Positions 36,894 to 44,921 of a DNA stretch of 64,000 nucleotides are shown here, piece by piece. The stretch's first letter is position 1, and each line of letters starts with the position of its first letter. The stretch comes from Methanosarcina sp. 2.H.T.1A.6 (GTDB lineage: Archaea > Halobacteriota > Methanosarcinia > Methanosarcinales > Methanosarcinaceae). The position numbers and the translations under genes were made by a program. The stretch spans positions 1-64,000 of the forward strand of contig NZ_JJOY01000041.1 of the NCBI RefSeq assembly GCF_000979455.1, given 5' to 3'. The notes beneath the pieces are model-generated. The model was not told the origin of the DNA. It saw nothing but the letters and a program-made list of their open reading frames with translations, and made no database searches.

Positions 36894-37036
36894 AGATATT
36901 TCAAAGAGACTTTGGGACAAGCATATACTTTTTACATATATTTTAGTGGATGGCTGAAAGTTTTTTATATTGAGAGTTACATATAGTTAGGTAGTGGGAA
37001 AGAATATTAAAATAGTGGGAAAAGGAGGAGGATTAT

Positions 37037-37120
37037 TTGCAAAAGTTGTTTTTTCTGATGGTGTTTACCTGCCTATTTATGGCCTTTATGCTTGCACTTT
37101 CGTTCGTCAATTTCCAGTGA
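37037..37120 (+). CDS. 27-residue single-helix membrane peptide
   Basis: A TTG start at 37037 follows GGAGGAGGATTAT, a near-perfect ribosome site. The 27 codons encode MQKLFFLMVFTCLFMAFMLA plus LSFVNFQ, an uninterrupted hydrophobic helix with a basic residue near the start. TATA-like boxes lie at 36932-36945 and near 36963. It could be a small membrane regulator or a leader peptide. No family is recognised; the quality of the ribosome site is the main support. Confidence 0.5.
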   Translation: MQKLFFLMVFTCLFMAFMLALSFVNFQ

Positions 37121-37336
37121 TTGATCAGTACACTGGTAACCACTGGTAACTGAAATATGAACATAAAGCCTGTCAATGGAAGGGTCTCAGCGTAGATACT
37201 GTCCTGAATCCTGTGGAATGCTTGAAGAAAGTAACCTGCGGGTACTCACGGGCACAACTTCTACATCCCGAATACGGCATGATACGGCTTTTTGCCGAAG
37301 AATCTCGAGACTATATTCATCGGAGGCAGGTGTAGC

Positions 37337-37465
37337 ATGGAGGTGGGTGTAAATATAAACAGGAAATATAATAATATGCTAAAAACGGTGGGGAATTTAC
37401 AGAATTTCGTAAAGAAATTTATATTCAAAATCTTAAAGAAATTCACAGGTTATTCCGGTGCTTAA
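37337..37465 (+). CDS. possible 42-residue basic peptide
   Basis: An ATG at 37337 follows GGAGGCAGGTG. The product is Lys/Phe-rich and amphipathic (NFVKKFIFKILKKF). It ends 26 bp before the FAD dehydrogenase start. No homologue is recognised, and a frame on the other strand also spans it, so support is weak. Confidence 0.3.
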   Translation: MEVGVNINRKYNNMLKTVGNLQNFVKKFIFKILKKFTGYSGA

Positions 37466-37491
37466 CGTTCAAAACTCCAGGGGAGTTACCC

Positions 37492-38928
37492 ATGGGTGAC
37501 GAAAACCAGGCTGTAGAAAAAGAAAAGATAGACTCTGCATATGATGTCATAATCATAGGGGCAGGGCCAGCGGGGATGTTTGCAGCTTACGAGCTTGCAG
37601 CCGGGAAGCTGAAAATTCTTGTTATTGATATGGGCAGGGACATTGATAAACGCCTGTGCCCCATGAAAACCCAGAGCTACTGCATGCACTGCACTCCATG
37701 TGAGATCATGTGCGGGGTTGGGGGCTGCGGGACGTTTTCTGACGGGACCCTGAACCTGCGGCCTGACATAGGAGGAGACCTTGCAGCCCTGACCGGAGAC
37801 CAGACAGAGGCCTGGAAACTGGTGGAAAGGGTTGATAAAGTTTTCCTTAAATTCGGAGCGCCTCAGGGTGCCCTCCTTACCGAAGGCCCGGAAATAGAGG
37901 AGTTAAAACGCAGGGCTGCCTCGGTCGGAGCCCGGTTTATAGAGATAAAGCAGCGGCATATAGGTTCGGACAATGCTCCTGTAGTCATAGGATGCTTCAA
38001 ACAGGACCTTGTTGATAAAGGTGTGGATTTCCTGATTGAGACCGAAGTCCAGGACCTGCTTGTTGAAGGCGGAACGTGCAAAGGAGTTATACTCTCAGGC
38101 GGAAGAGTTGTCCGTGCGCGTTACGTGCTCCTGTCGCCTGGAAGAAGGGGCTGCAACTGGGTCTCGGAAATGATTGAAAAACATGATCTTGAAGCCCGTT
38201 ACGGAGGGATTGACATAGGAGTCAGGGTGGAAGTCCCTGCAATTATTATGGACCCTGTAACGAAAATCAACCGGGATCCCAAGTTCCATATACAGAGCCG
38301 CCGCTATGATGACTTTGTCAGGACTTTCTGCACCAACATGCGCGGTTTTGTCGTAAAGGAAGAATATGAAGACTTTATTGCAACCAACGGCCATTCGATG
38401 GCAAACACGGAATCCGAAAACACCAATTTCGCTTTCCTCGTCCATATCGAACTGACCGAGCCCATGGAAAACACAACCAAATACGCCCGTTCAATCGCAA
38501 AACTCGCAACAACGATCGGCGGAGGAAAACCTGTCCTCCAGCGCATGGGCGACCTCAGGCGCGGACGCCGTTCTACAAAAGAGCGCCTTGCCAAAAACCT
38601 GGTTATAAACACATTAAAAGATGTCACACCCGGCGATATCTCAATGGCTCTCCCGCACAGGATAGTCATGGACATAATCGAAGGCCTTGAGACTTTAAAC
38701 GAGATCATTCCCGGCGTTGCCTCGGACTCAACCCTGCTTTACGCCCCTGAAGTCAAGTTCTACGCCATGCATCTGAAAGTCGACCGCCAGATGGAAACCA
38801 GTATCATAAACCTCTTTGCAGCAGGAGACGGAGCAGGGCTCTCAAGGGACATAGTCAATGCCGCTGCAACCGGAATCATGGCTGCAGAAGGGATTATAAA
38901 AAAGGTAAAGGAAGATCAAAAAAGGTAA
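37492..38928 (+). CDS. FAD-dependent dehydrogenase (COG2509 family)
   Basis: This 478-residue NAD(P)/FAD-dependent oxidoreductase has the N-terminal dinucleotide motif VIIGAGPAGMFAAYELA (about residues 20-36), followed by a cysteine-rich segment with MHCTPCEIMCGVGGCG (about 64-79), and a C-terminal FAD-binding end NLFAAGDGAGLSRDIV (about 442-457). The family is uncharacterised, though it is broadly conserved in anaerobes. The cysteine cluster could hold a disulfide or an iron-sulfur site. A short 20-bp duplication (AAAAGGTAACAGAA repeated) surrounds the stop codon at 38926-38953. Confidence 0.9.
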   Translation: MGDENQAVEKEKIDSAYDVIIIGAGPAGMFAAYELAAGKLKILVIDMGRDIDKRLCPMKTQSYCMHCTPCEIMCGVGGCGTFSDGTLNLRPDIGGDLAALTGDQTEAWKLVERVDKVFLKFGAPQGALLTEGPEIEELKRRAASVGARFIEIKQRHIGSDNAPVVIGCFKQDLVDKGVDFLIETEVQDLLVEGGTCKGVILSGGRVVRARYVLLSPGRRGCNWVSEMIEKHDLEARYGGIDIGVRVEVPAIIMDPVTKINRDPKFHIQSRRYDDFVRTFCTNMRGFVVKEEYEDFIATNGHSMANTESENTNFAFLVHIELTEPMENTTKYARSIAKLATTIGGGKPVLQRMGDLRRGRRSTKERLAKNLVINTLKDVTPGDISMALPHRIVMDIIEGLETLNEIIPGVASDSTLLYAPEVKFYAMHLKVDRQMETSIINLFAAGDGAGLSRDIVNAAATGIMAAEGIIKKVKEDQKR

Positions 38929-38981
38929 CAGAAAATCAAAAAAGGTAACAGAAGACACAAAAACAAATTGTAGATTCTAAG

Positions 38982-39511
38982 GATTGAAAAATGACTAAGA
39001 AAATATTTTAGTTTTTGTTTTGTTATAATTTTGCTTTAAAAGAGGTTGCGTTCCCATCTCAAAAACCTGGAAATTCCGAAAGGAGTTAAAAGATTTAACT
39101 TTTTAACTTTTTGTTTGGGAAGAGTGTTGAGGTATTTGACTTGGGGGGTGAGAGTTTTTCGTTTTTTAATTTTAGTGTGGGGTAAATCTTTTTGGAGTAG
39201 GTGTTTGTTTGCTAGTGGGGTGTTCAATTGATGAGAACGCAATTCATACTATGCATCTGGGGTATATATTATTTTTAATGTATAATCGCGACGCAGTAAT
39301 GTAATCATTAGTGAATTAGAATAATTCAGGGGCAAATAATCTAATGTTAGGTCAGTAATATAACAGACTCTAAAATAACAATATCTAAAAATTAAAAAAT
39401 TGATCAACAGTGATCATACCTGCAAGAATTTCAAAAATACACGAAATTTAATAGTAAAAGTAGGAACGGCACTGAAAATTACTTACCTTCTAACGTGATA
39501 AGATTGAAAAA
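38982..39511. repeat. copy 1 of a ~530-bp tandem duplication
   Basis: The unit starts GATTGAAAAATGACTAA and ends just before the same sequence at 39512. The first ~330 bp are about 95% alike between copies; the middle ~110 bp are diverged; the last ~80 bp are recognisably alike again (CTGCAAGAATT ... GAAAATTACTTACC). No gene is present. Confidence 0.85.
39046..39242. mobile_element. 197-bp MITE-like element, copy 1
   Basis: The ends TTGCGTTCCCATC (39046-39058) and GATGAGAACGCAA (39230-39242) are inverted repeats with one mismatch. The interior is short, rich in G and T on the plus strand, and contains no transposase. Both strands contain small frames beginning MRSH because of the inverted ends. 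Confidence 0.6.
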
Positions 39512-40046
39512 TGACTAAAAAAATATTTTAGTTTTTGTTTTATTAGTTTTTGTTTTATTAGTTTTTGTTTTGTTATTATTTTGCTTTAAAAGAGGTTGCG
39601 TTCCCATCTCAAAAACCTGGGAAATTCCGAAAGGAGTAAAAAGATTTAACTTTTTAACTTTTGTTTGGGAAGAGGGTTGAGGTATTTGACTTGTGGGGTG
39701 AGAGTTTTTCGTTTTTTAATTTTAGTGTGGGGTAAATCTTTTTGGAGTAGGTGTTTGTTTGCTAGTGGGGTGTTCAATTGATGAGAACGCAATTCATACT
39801 ATGCATCTGGAGTATATATTATTTTTAATGTATAATCGCGACGCAGGAATATAATCATTAGAGAACCCGGATAACTGTTAGTTTGATAGTTTAATGTTAA
39901 TCGTTAGTATAATCTAATTTAAAAGTCACAAAAAAAGGTAAAAGGGTGCTGAAAAGTCGTCATGCCTGCAAGAATTGAAAAAACACAAGAGATTTAATAG
40001 TTAAAGTAGTGAACTACACTGAAAATTACTTACCGTTTAATGTGAT
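39512..40046. repeat. copy 2 of the ~530-bp tandem duplication
   Basis: This second copy begins GATTGAAAAATGACTAA and contains a local triplication of TAGTTTTTGTTTTAT-like sequence (39529-39572). It ends next to the type I restriction fragment. Confidence 0.85.
39596..39792. mobile_element. 197-bp MITE-like element, copy 2
   Basis: This copy is the same length as copy 1 and has identical terminal repeats. Two compensating single-base indels and several substitutions lie between the ends. They break the small reading frames, so those frames are not conserved. Confidence 0.6.
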
Positions 40047-40071
40047 TGTGAATTCTGCAGGATGACTGTAA

Positions 40072-40290
40072 ATGGAAGAAGCCGATAAAAAAAAGATGAG
40101 TGAACGGGATATCTGCTCGAAATTTATCACACCTGCGATCAAACAGGCTAACTGGGTAGACCGCCAAATCCGGGAAGAGGTGAAACTTACAAACGGCAGG
40201 ATCATTGCAAGTCTATTCCAAAACCAAACCATGCACATAAAAGAATTCGCTCCCGAAAAAGCCTGTTGTGCCAACCAAACAGAAACCTAA
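40072..40290 (+). pseudogene. fragment of type I restriction enzyme subunit R (N-terminus)
   Basis: The frame MSERDICSKFITPAIKQANW followed by QIREEVKLTNGRII matches the N-terminus of HsdR (usual consensus SERDICTKFITPAL, then QIREEV.FTDGRI). Similarity stops after about 45 residues. A whole HsdR has about 800-1000 residues, so only the extreme start remains. It is followed at once by an HsdM fragment. Confidence 0.75.
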
Positions 40291-40302
40291 CAAGCCTGAA
40301 AA

Positions 40303-40446
40303 ATCAAAGTCGAAGATATAATCACCAGCAACTACAACCTCAACATTAAAAACCCCAACACAATGGAAAACGATCACGGTGACCCTGAAGAACTTCTTGC
40401 TGAATACAAAGCCCTGCTCGACGAAATATCAGATAACGGGACATGA
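40303..40446 (+). pseudogene. fragment of type I DNA methylase HsdM (C-terminus)
   Basis: The frame IKVEDIITSNYNLNIKNPN and GDPEELLAEYKALLDEI followed by TGA matches the HsdM C-terminus. A stop codon lies in frame just upstream (40297-40299) and no start codon is available. The rest of hsdM is gone. Confidence 0.75.
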
Positions 40447-40511
40447 CTTCAGGAAGAACTTATAAATGCTTTTATCTATAATTAAACTTTATAATAGAGT
40501 GAGGTTTAGAT

Positions 40512-41177
40512 ATGGGATATTTTTGTTCGGTTTGCAAATCAGATATAACGGATGCAGAATTCAATTATTCAATGGACAGATACGAGCAAGCTCTATGCAG
40601 GCAGCATCAGAAAGAAGTTACCAATCATCAACCTTCGGAAACTTCCAAAGCTCCGCCATACTCATCAAATCCTGATCAATCAGTCAATTTTTCCAAAAGG
40701 GATAGCAATTTTGTGGAAAATATGATCAAAGGAAGAATTGCTGAAACTCTTATCGAAGAATTATTCCTCTCCCTCAATTATTCAGTCTTCAGATACGGCA
40801 TGGAAAACACCGTTCCCGGAATCATGAAACTTCTCAGGGGCGTCCGAAGTGACGTTGCCACAAACATCCGCAGGATGCCCGACTTTGTAATCCAGAACAA
40901 CAAAAATGGGGAAGTCTTCTTCATAGAAGTCAAATTCCGAAAAGATGAAGTATTCACCTCTGAAGACCTGGACAAAGACTACCCCTATGAAAACTGCTAC
41001 TTCGTCGTCGTCTCAAAGAAACACATCAAATGCATAACCTACGAAGAACTTAGAACCGGAGAGGCAGTAACCCCAACTTCCAAAAACTACCTTGGCAACA
41101 GAAAAGAATTCGAACTTGACAAGGACGTAATCATCCAGTTCTGCGACTTTGCAGTCAAATTCTTCTCAGTCGTCTAA
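40512..41177 (+). CDS. zinc-finger / PD-(D/E)XK nuclease-like protein
   Basis: This 221-residue protein starts with a putative zinc site (CSVC at 5-8, then C and H in LCRQHQ about 28-33), a Ser/Pro-rich linker (about 38-60) and a PD-(D/E)XK-like core: GRIAETLIEELFLSLNYSVF (helix with Glu, about 76-95), RRMPDFVIQ (Asp about 123), FFIEVKFRK (Glu/Lys about 138-140). A GTGAGG ribosome site and a TATA-like TATAATTAAAC lie upstream of the ATG. It looks intact while the type I genes on either side are broken. It could be a solitary restriction or repair nuclease or part of a decayed type I locus. No exact family is recognised. Confidence 0.75.
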   Translation: MGYFCSVCKSDITDAEFNYSMDRYEQALCRQHQKEVTNHQPSETSKAPPYSSNPDQSVNFSKRDSNFVENMIKGRIAETLIEELFLSLNYSVFRYGMENTVPGIMKLLRGVRSDVATNIRRMPDFVIQNNKNGEVFFIEVKFRKDEVFTSEDLDKDYPYENCYFVVVSKKHIKCITYEELRTGEAVTPTSKNYLGNRKEFELDKDVIIQFCDFAVKFFSVV

Positions 41178-41263
41178 AAACCAATAATAGGCTTAAAAAT
41201 GAATCAAGAAACCCTTTTTAAAAACTTTAATTTTTTGTGAGACTCCAAATGTAATCGCAATGC

Positions 41264-41455
41264 GTGGGAACTATTTTTACAGTAGGGGTTCTCCATCTCC
41301 TCAATGAACAAAAGCACATCGTTGAGAAAGTCGAGCAGCTCATGGGTTTGTGTGATGAACTCGAATTAAAACTGAGAAAGACGCGGGGAGATAGCGGGAA
41401 ACTTATGGGAACGGTTGTTCGGGGTTTGTTAGAGGGAGCTGTTGTAGAAATATAA
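41264..41455 (+). pseudogene. fragment of type I specificity subunit HsdS (C-terminus)
   Basis: The frame has NEQKHIVEKVEQLMGLCDEL then ELKLRKTRGDSGKLMGTVVR and LLEGAVVEI, which matches the C-terminal conserved helix of HsdS (normal P-L-P-E-Q-x-R-I-V then LMALCDELE). Only about 60 residues remain. Confidence 0.75.
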
Positions 41456-41846
41456 AAAAGAAGTTATGAAAAATCTCCCCCGAAAAACCATATTCACTAT
41501 CTCGACCCTGTCTTTTCACCGAGCGCAGCTCGGGCAATCCGAAAAAGCACAAAAGAAGACAGATTTTTAGCACATAGAATTCTACGGATATCTAATTCAC
41601 TGGTAATTCCATATTTACATTTTTTACTTATCATAGTATTCTGAAATTGATTAATGCCTTATTCACGAGCAACAATAGAGAGCAGATTTAATTTATAGCT
41701 CTTCTAAATCAATTCTTTTGGACATATACTAATATTTAGTTATATAGATTATTTATTAATAAATATTTTTTAACAACAGGCTTATCTTATCCCAGTATGG
41801 AATTAGATATAATCCAGAAAAGGGTTAGTGTAATAGTAAACAGGTC
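41456..41846. repeat. upstream region of zinc-ribbon gene 1, duplicated at 42720-43088
   Basis: Landmarks shared with 42720-43088, in order: CGAAAAACCATATTCA/GGAAAACCATATTCA, GCAGCTCGGGC/GCCAGCTCGGGC, CACATAGAAT, and ATTTAGYTATATAGATT. A third, shorter trace occurs near 44360. The region must hold the promoter of gene 1. Confidence 0.7.
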
Positions 41847-42605
41847 ATGAGCACATTGGGAAATAATATCAAGCGTCTGGGATTCCCACAAGGGAAACAC
41901 AAAAGATGTTTAGAGAACTCTTGCTATGAACTGAACACCTACACTGAGACGTTAACAATTACCTCAAAAGGAGAAATTAGGTCATTTTATTGGAAAGACA
42001 AAGCGCCTCAATTGATTGAAAAGTGGGGGGAAGAAAAAGCAAGACGTTTTGGAATACTTTTCGCGTATTTATTCGTGACTACATTTTTCATACTGATTCT
42101 GGTTTATGCCCTCCTGGACCTCTTCGAATTTTTAGAGAATGCATTCTGGTGTTTTGTTCTGGCAGCAGTTGGGGCGATTATTTACTTTGGCAGCCTTTCA
42201 CGTCAATATACAGATGCAGCAGCTTATCACAAAAGTTCAAGATGCAAAAAATGTAATCGAGATTTTGCACTTGAAGAATTTAAAGATCCTCTTATTACGG
42301 AAGTAAGCACTCTCGACAAATATAAGATAGCGAGGACAAAGTACTGGAAATGTAAGTTCTGTGGAACTGAAGATTACAGGACAGAAGAACTCGATTATAA
42401 TAACCACAAAGGTAAAAAAAGTAAACAGAAGGAAGATACCTGTAGAATATGCGAGAAAGAGTTTGCAATGTCGGAATATAGGGACCCAGATGTGAAAAAA
42501 GTAGACAATGTAGAAACAACAGTCAGGCACTATAAATGTTCAAATTGTGGCTTTCAGGAAATTACAATAGAGAAGGGGATTATAGAGGAAATAAATATCC
42601 AATGA
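41847..42605 (+). CDS. membrane protein with two C-terminal zinc ribbons (paralogue 1)
   Basis: This 252-residue protein of unknown function has a soluble start (about residues 1-65, containing GFPQGKHKRCLENSCYEL), two membrane helices (about 68-90 and 97-115), then two tandem zinc ribbons. Ribbon 1 is CKKCNRDFALEEF (about 132-144) with CKFC (about 169-172); ribbon 2 is CRICEKEFAMSEYRDPDV (about 198-215) with CSNC (about 231-234). The shared pattern C-x2-C-x3-F-A-x2-E-x2-D/P ... K-C-x2-C-G suggests the ribbons arose by internal duplication. It is paralogous to the next gene (same order, same spacing). The lead segment up to the helices is also conserved. A regulatory or membrane-sensing role is a guess. 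Confidence 0.75.
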   Translation: MSTLGNNIKRLGFPQGKHKRCLENSCYELNTYTETLTITSKGEIRSFYWKDKAPQLIEKWGEEKARRFGILFAYLFVTTFFILILVYALLDLFEFLENAFWCFVLAAVGAIIYFGSLSRQYTDAAAYHKSSRCKKCNRDFALEEFKDPLITEVSTLDKYKIARTKYWKCKFCGTEDYRTEELDYNNHKGKKSKQKEDTCRICEKEFAMSEYRDPDVKKVDNVETTVRHYKCSNCGFQEITIEKGIIEEINIQ

Positions 42606-43088
42606 AGTAAAGAATTTAATAATAACTCCGCAGTTGTTTCTTCCTAAAGTTAAAAAAGCAGGGTAGATGTGAAACACTAATGGGGATAGTTTTCAAGGGT
42701 TAGTTTATGAGGACACTGCAGAAATATAAAATATAGTTCTGGAAATCTTTCCGGAAAACCATATTCATATGTCTTTCACAGGGTGCCAGCTCGGGCCAGT
42801 CTGAAAAAAACATAAAAGAAGAAGGATTTTCAGCACATAGAATCCCGTACTTACTTTTTTATTTGTTGTGGCATTCTAGATTTATTTTATGTAATTATTC
42901 GCTACAACCAGAAAAAATATATTTGCCACTAGTTTTAACATTAATTTCTTTGAATACACACCAGTATTTAGCTATATAGATTTGGAGGTAATAATTATTA
43001 CTTAACAAAAGGATTATCTTATTCTGAGATATACATAAATATAATCAGGGAAAAAAGGCTAGATAATTGGAAACTGGTCACTGATATT
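42606..43088. other. intergenic: second copy of the zinc-ribbon upstream region
   Basis: From 42720 the sequence follows the same order of short conserved blocks as 41456-41846, which indicates that the gene and its upstream region were duplicated together. No gene lies here. Confidence 0.65.
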
Positions 43089-43808
43089 TTGAGCATCCAT
43101 AAATATGTAGAATTTCCAGTAGGCGTAAACAAAAAATGCATAGATGATGTTTGTTACGAACTGGACAGAGAAACAGATAGATTGACAATAAGCTTGGAAG
43201 GCGATTTTAATAGTTTTCCTGATAAACTAGCTCCTTATCTTGTCAACCGATTTGGTTTAGGGATGACAAAACTCATAAAAATATTGACTATGTATTCATC
43301 CATTTTACTGTTCTTCCTGTTAATTTTAGAAATGATTTTAGAAAAAAATAGCTCGCTTTCACCGACCATGCTTTTCTTTGCAAGCTTGACATTTTTTGTC
43401 ATTTCTTCATATATGTCTGAAATCGAGAATTACTATAACATTTCCAAATGTAAGAAATGTGGTAGAGATTTTGCTTACGAGGAAATTAAAAAACCTCTTA
43501 TCAAAATGGTAAGTACTTACGACAAATTTGAAAAAACAATAACAAGGTACATGAAATGCAGGTACTGCAATAATAAAGATATCAAGACAGAAATCGACTA
43601 CAAAAATTCTAAATCCAAATCAAAAAAGGTTAATAAAAATAGAAAAACCTGTAAAGGATGCGGAAGAAAGCTTGCTTTAGCAGAATACAGGTACCCTGAT
43701 GTGCATCAGGAGTATTATAACGCTTTTAGAACAATCAAACACTATAAATGTACAAGTTGTGGGTATATGGAAATCAGCATAAAGTACGATTACATCGCTA
43801 CAAGCTGA
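43089..43808 (+). CDS. membrane protein with two C-terminal zinc ribbons (paralogue 2)
   Basis: This 239-residue paralogue of the 41847 gene has the same organisation: lead region FPVGVNKKCIDDVCYELD (about residues 9-26), two hydrophobic segments (about 62-85 and 92-112), ribbon 1 CKKCGRDFAYEEI (about 120-132) with CRYC (about 157-160), and ribbon 2 CKGCGRKLALAEYRYPDV (about 187-204) with CTSC (about 220-223). The start is a TTG at 43089, aligned with the ATG of paralogue 1. No conventional ribosome site is seen. A HepT fragment follows on the other strand 12 bp downstream. Confidence 0.72.
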   Translation: MSIHKYVEFPVGVNKKCIDDVCYELDRETDRLTISLEGDFNSFPDKLAPYLVNRFGLGMTKLIKILTMYSSILLFFLLILEMILEKNSSLSPTMLFFASLTFFVISSYMSEIENYYNISKCKKCGRDFAYEEIKKPLIKMVSTYDKFEKTITRYMKCRYCNNKDIKTEIDYKNSKSKSKKVNKNRKTCKGCGRKLALAEYRYPDVHQEYYNAFRTIKHYKCTSCGYMEISIKYDYIATS

Positions 43809-43820
43809 ATAAAAATTGGA

Positions 43821-44039
43821 TTAACAATTTTCGATTTCACCGAGAAGTTTCTCTATTAATGGTTTTACGGAAGGGATGTCATCTTTTATTGTGCTCCAGA
43901 CGACTTCAAGGTCAACCCCGAAATAACCGTGAATCATTTTATCACGGGCTCCAGTCATTTTTCTCCACGGAACTTCAGAATGCTCCTTCTTCAAGGATTC
44001 TAGCAAATTTTTTGTTGCTTCGCCTATTATTTCAATAGC
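43821..44039 (-). pseudogene. HepT-type HEPN toxin, 5' truncated
   Basis: The frame contains AIEIIGEATKNLLESLKKEH, VPWRKMTGARDKMIHGYFGV and VVWSTIKDDIPSVKPLIE, the C-terminal half of HepT (HEPN, DUF86). The catalytic R-x4-H motif is present as RDKMIH. The N-terminal helices are missing. The remaining frame runs directly into the mntA fragment without a proper start. Confidence 0.8.
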
Positions 44040-44236
44040 CCAGGCTTCTTCTCGAATTGAACCAGAATGTCAAGGTCACTATCCTCAGTTTGTTCTCCAC
44101 GGATATAAGACCCAAAAATCCCAAGATAGCTTACACTATATTTCTCTCTTAATTCGGGTAGATGTTGCCTTAATATTTTGATAAAATACTCTGCGTCTTT
44201 TAGCTCTGAGAAGGCATTGTTTCCGAAGGTCTCCAC
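44027..44236 (-). pseudogene. MntA-type nucleotidyltransferase antitoxin, 3' truncated
   Basis: This frame starts METFGNNAFSELKDAEYFIK and has the polymerase-beta-type core GIFGSYIRGEQTEDSDLDIL, matching MntA antitoxins that AMPylate HepT. After LVQFEKKPG it runs into the HepT sequence in another frame and stops. Normal MntA has about 95-100 residues; here 69 remain. A deletion joined it to hepT. Confidence 0.8.
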
Positions 44237-44421
44237 TTATTTCCACAGAAATTTTATTTTAACACTTAATTTCTCACTAACGAGAATATATGTACGTATC
44301 TATTTGTCATTTTCTCCAATTTGCATTATTAAAAAAGCATCTACGGAAATATTGACCGGATGCGAGCCTGGGCCTTTCCGAAAAAAAAATCCAAAAAGCA
44401 TGATCAATAAACCGAACCCCT

Positions 44422-44880
44422 TCAGGGAACATATGCGGATATTGCGCTCTTTGTTTCCATATATTTATGCCCACAATACCTGCACCTGTAATAGCTGGTA
44501 ATTTTTATTGTTTGTGACCAGTCATCATATACCACTGGTTTTCGGGTTTGCACATAAGCAAATTCTCTCCCGCATTTTTTACATATCCTTGAGAGGTAGT
44601 AATCTCTTGCTTGATAGAAAATAGCTGCAAGTAAAAGGAAAGGGATACCCAGAAAGAAGGTTATTCTTGATTGTAGCTCGCTGCCGATAATAAATAATGC
44701 AATGCCCACTCCAGCAGATACTATGCAGAAAAAAAGAAGATTTGGTTCCCCATATCTAAAAATCAGATATGAAGAGGTTTTTGCTTCAAAGGATGGGCTT
44801 TCAATATATGGCTTGTGACAGTCCGATAATGCCTCTTTAGCGTTATCAACCTTCGAAGAAGCAGATTTTTCTCCAAACAT
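44422..44880 (-). CDS. membrane protein with one zinc ribbon (paralogue 3)
   Basis: This 152-residue protein has a Ser-rich start, two membrane helices (about residues 48-66 and 74-92), then one zinc ribbon, CKKCGREFAYVQTRKP (about 105-120) with CRYC (about 133-136). The ribbon resembles ribbon 1 of the two plus-strand paralogues (CKKCGRDFAY). It forms a minus-strand pair with a similar gene at 44922. Unknown function; about half the size of paralogues 1 and 2. AAATGGAGAG lies before the ATG and may serve as ribosome site. Confidence 0.72.
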   Translation of the reverse strand: MFGEKSASSKVDNAKEALSDCHKPYIESPSFEAKTSSYLIFRYGEPNLLFFCIVSAGVGIALFIIGSELQSRITFFLGIPFLLLAAIFYQARDYYLSRICKKCGREFAYVQTRKPVVYDDWSQTIKITSYYRCRYCGHKYMETKSAISAYVP

Positions 44881-44921
44881 ATGCTCTCCATTTCACTAAT
44901 TTCAACCGCAAATATATCTCA

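Noticed and set aside
39046-39231. 61-codon frame inside the MITE-like element
   Set aside because: The second copy of the element has indels that break the frame, so it is not conserved as protein.
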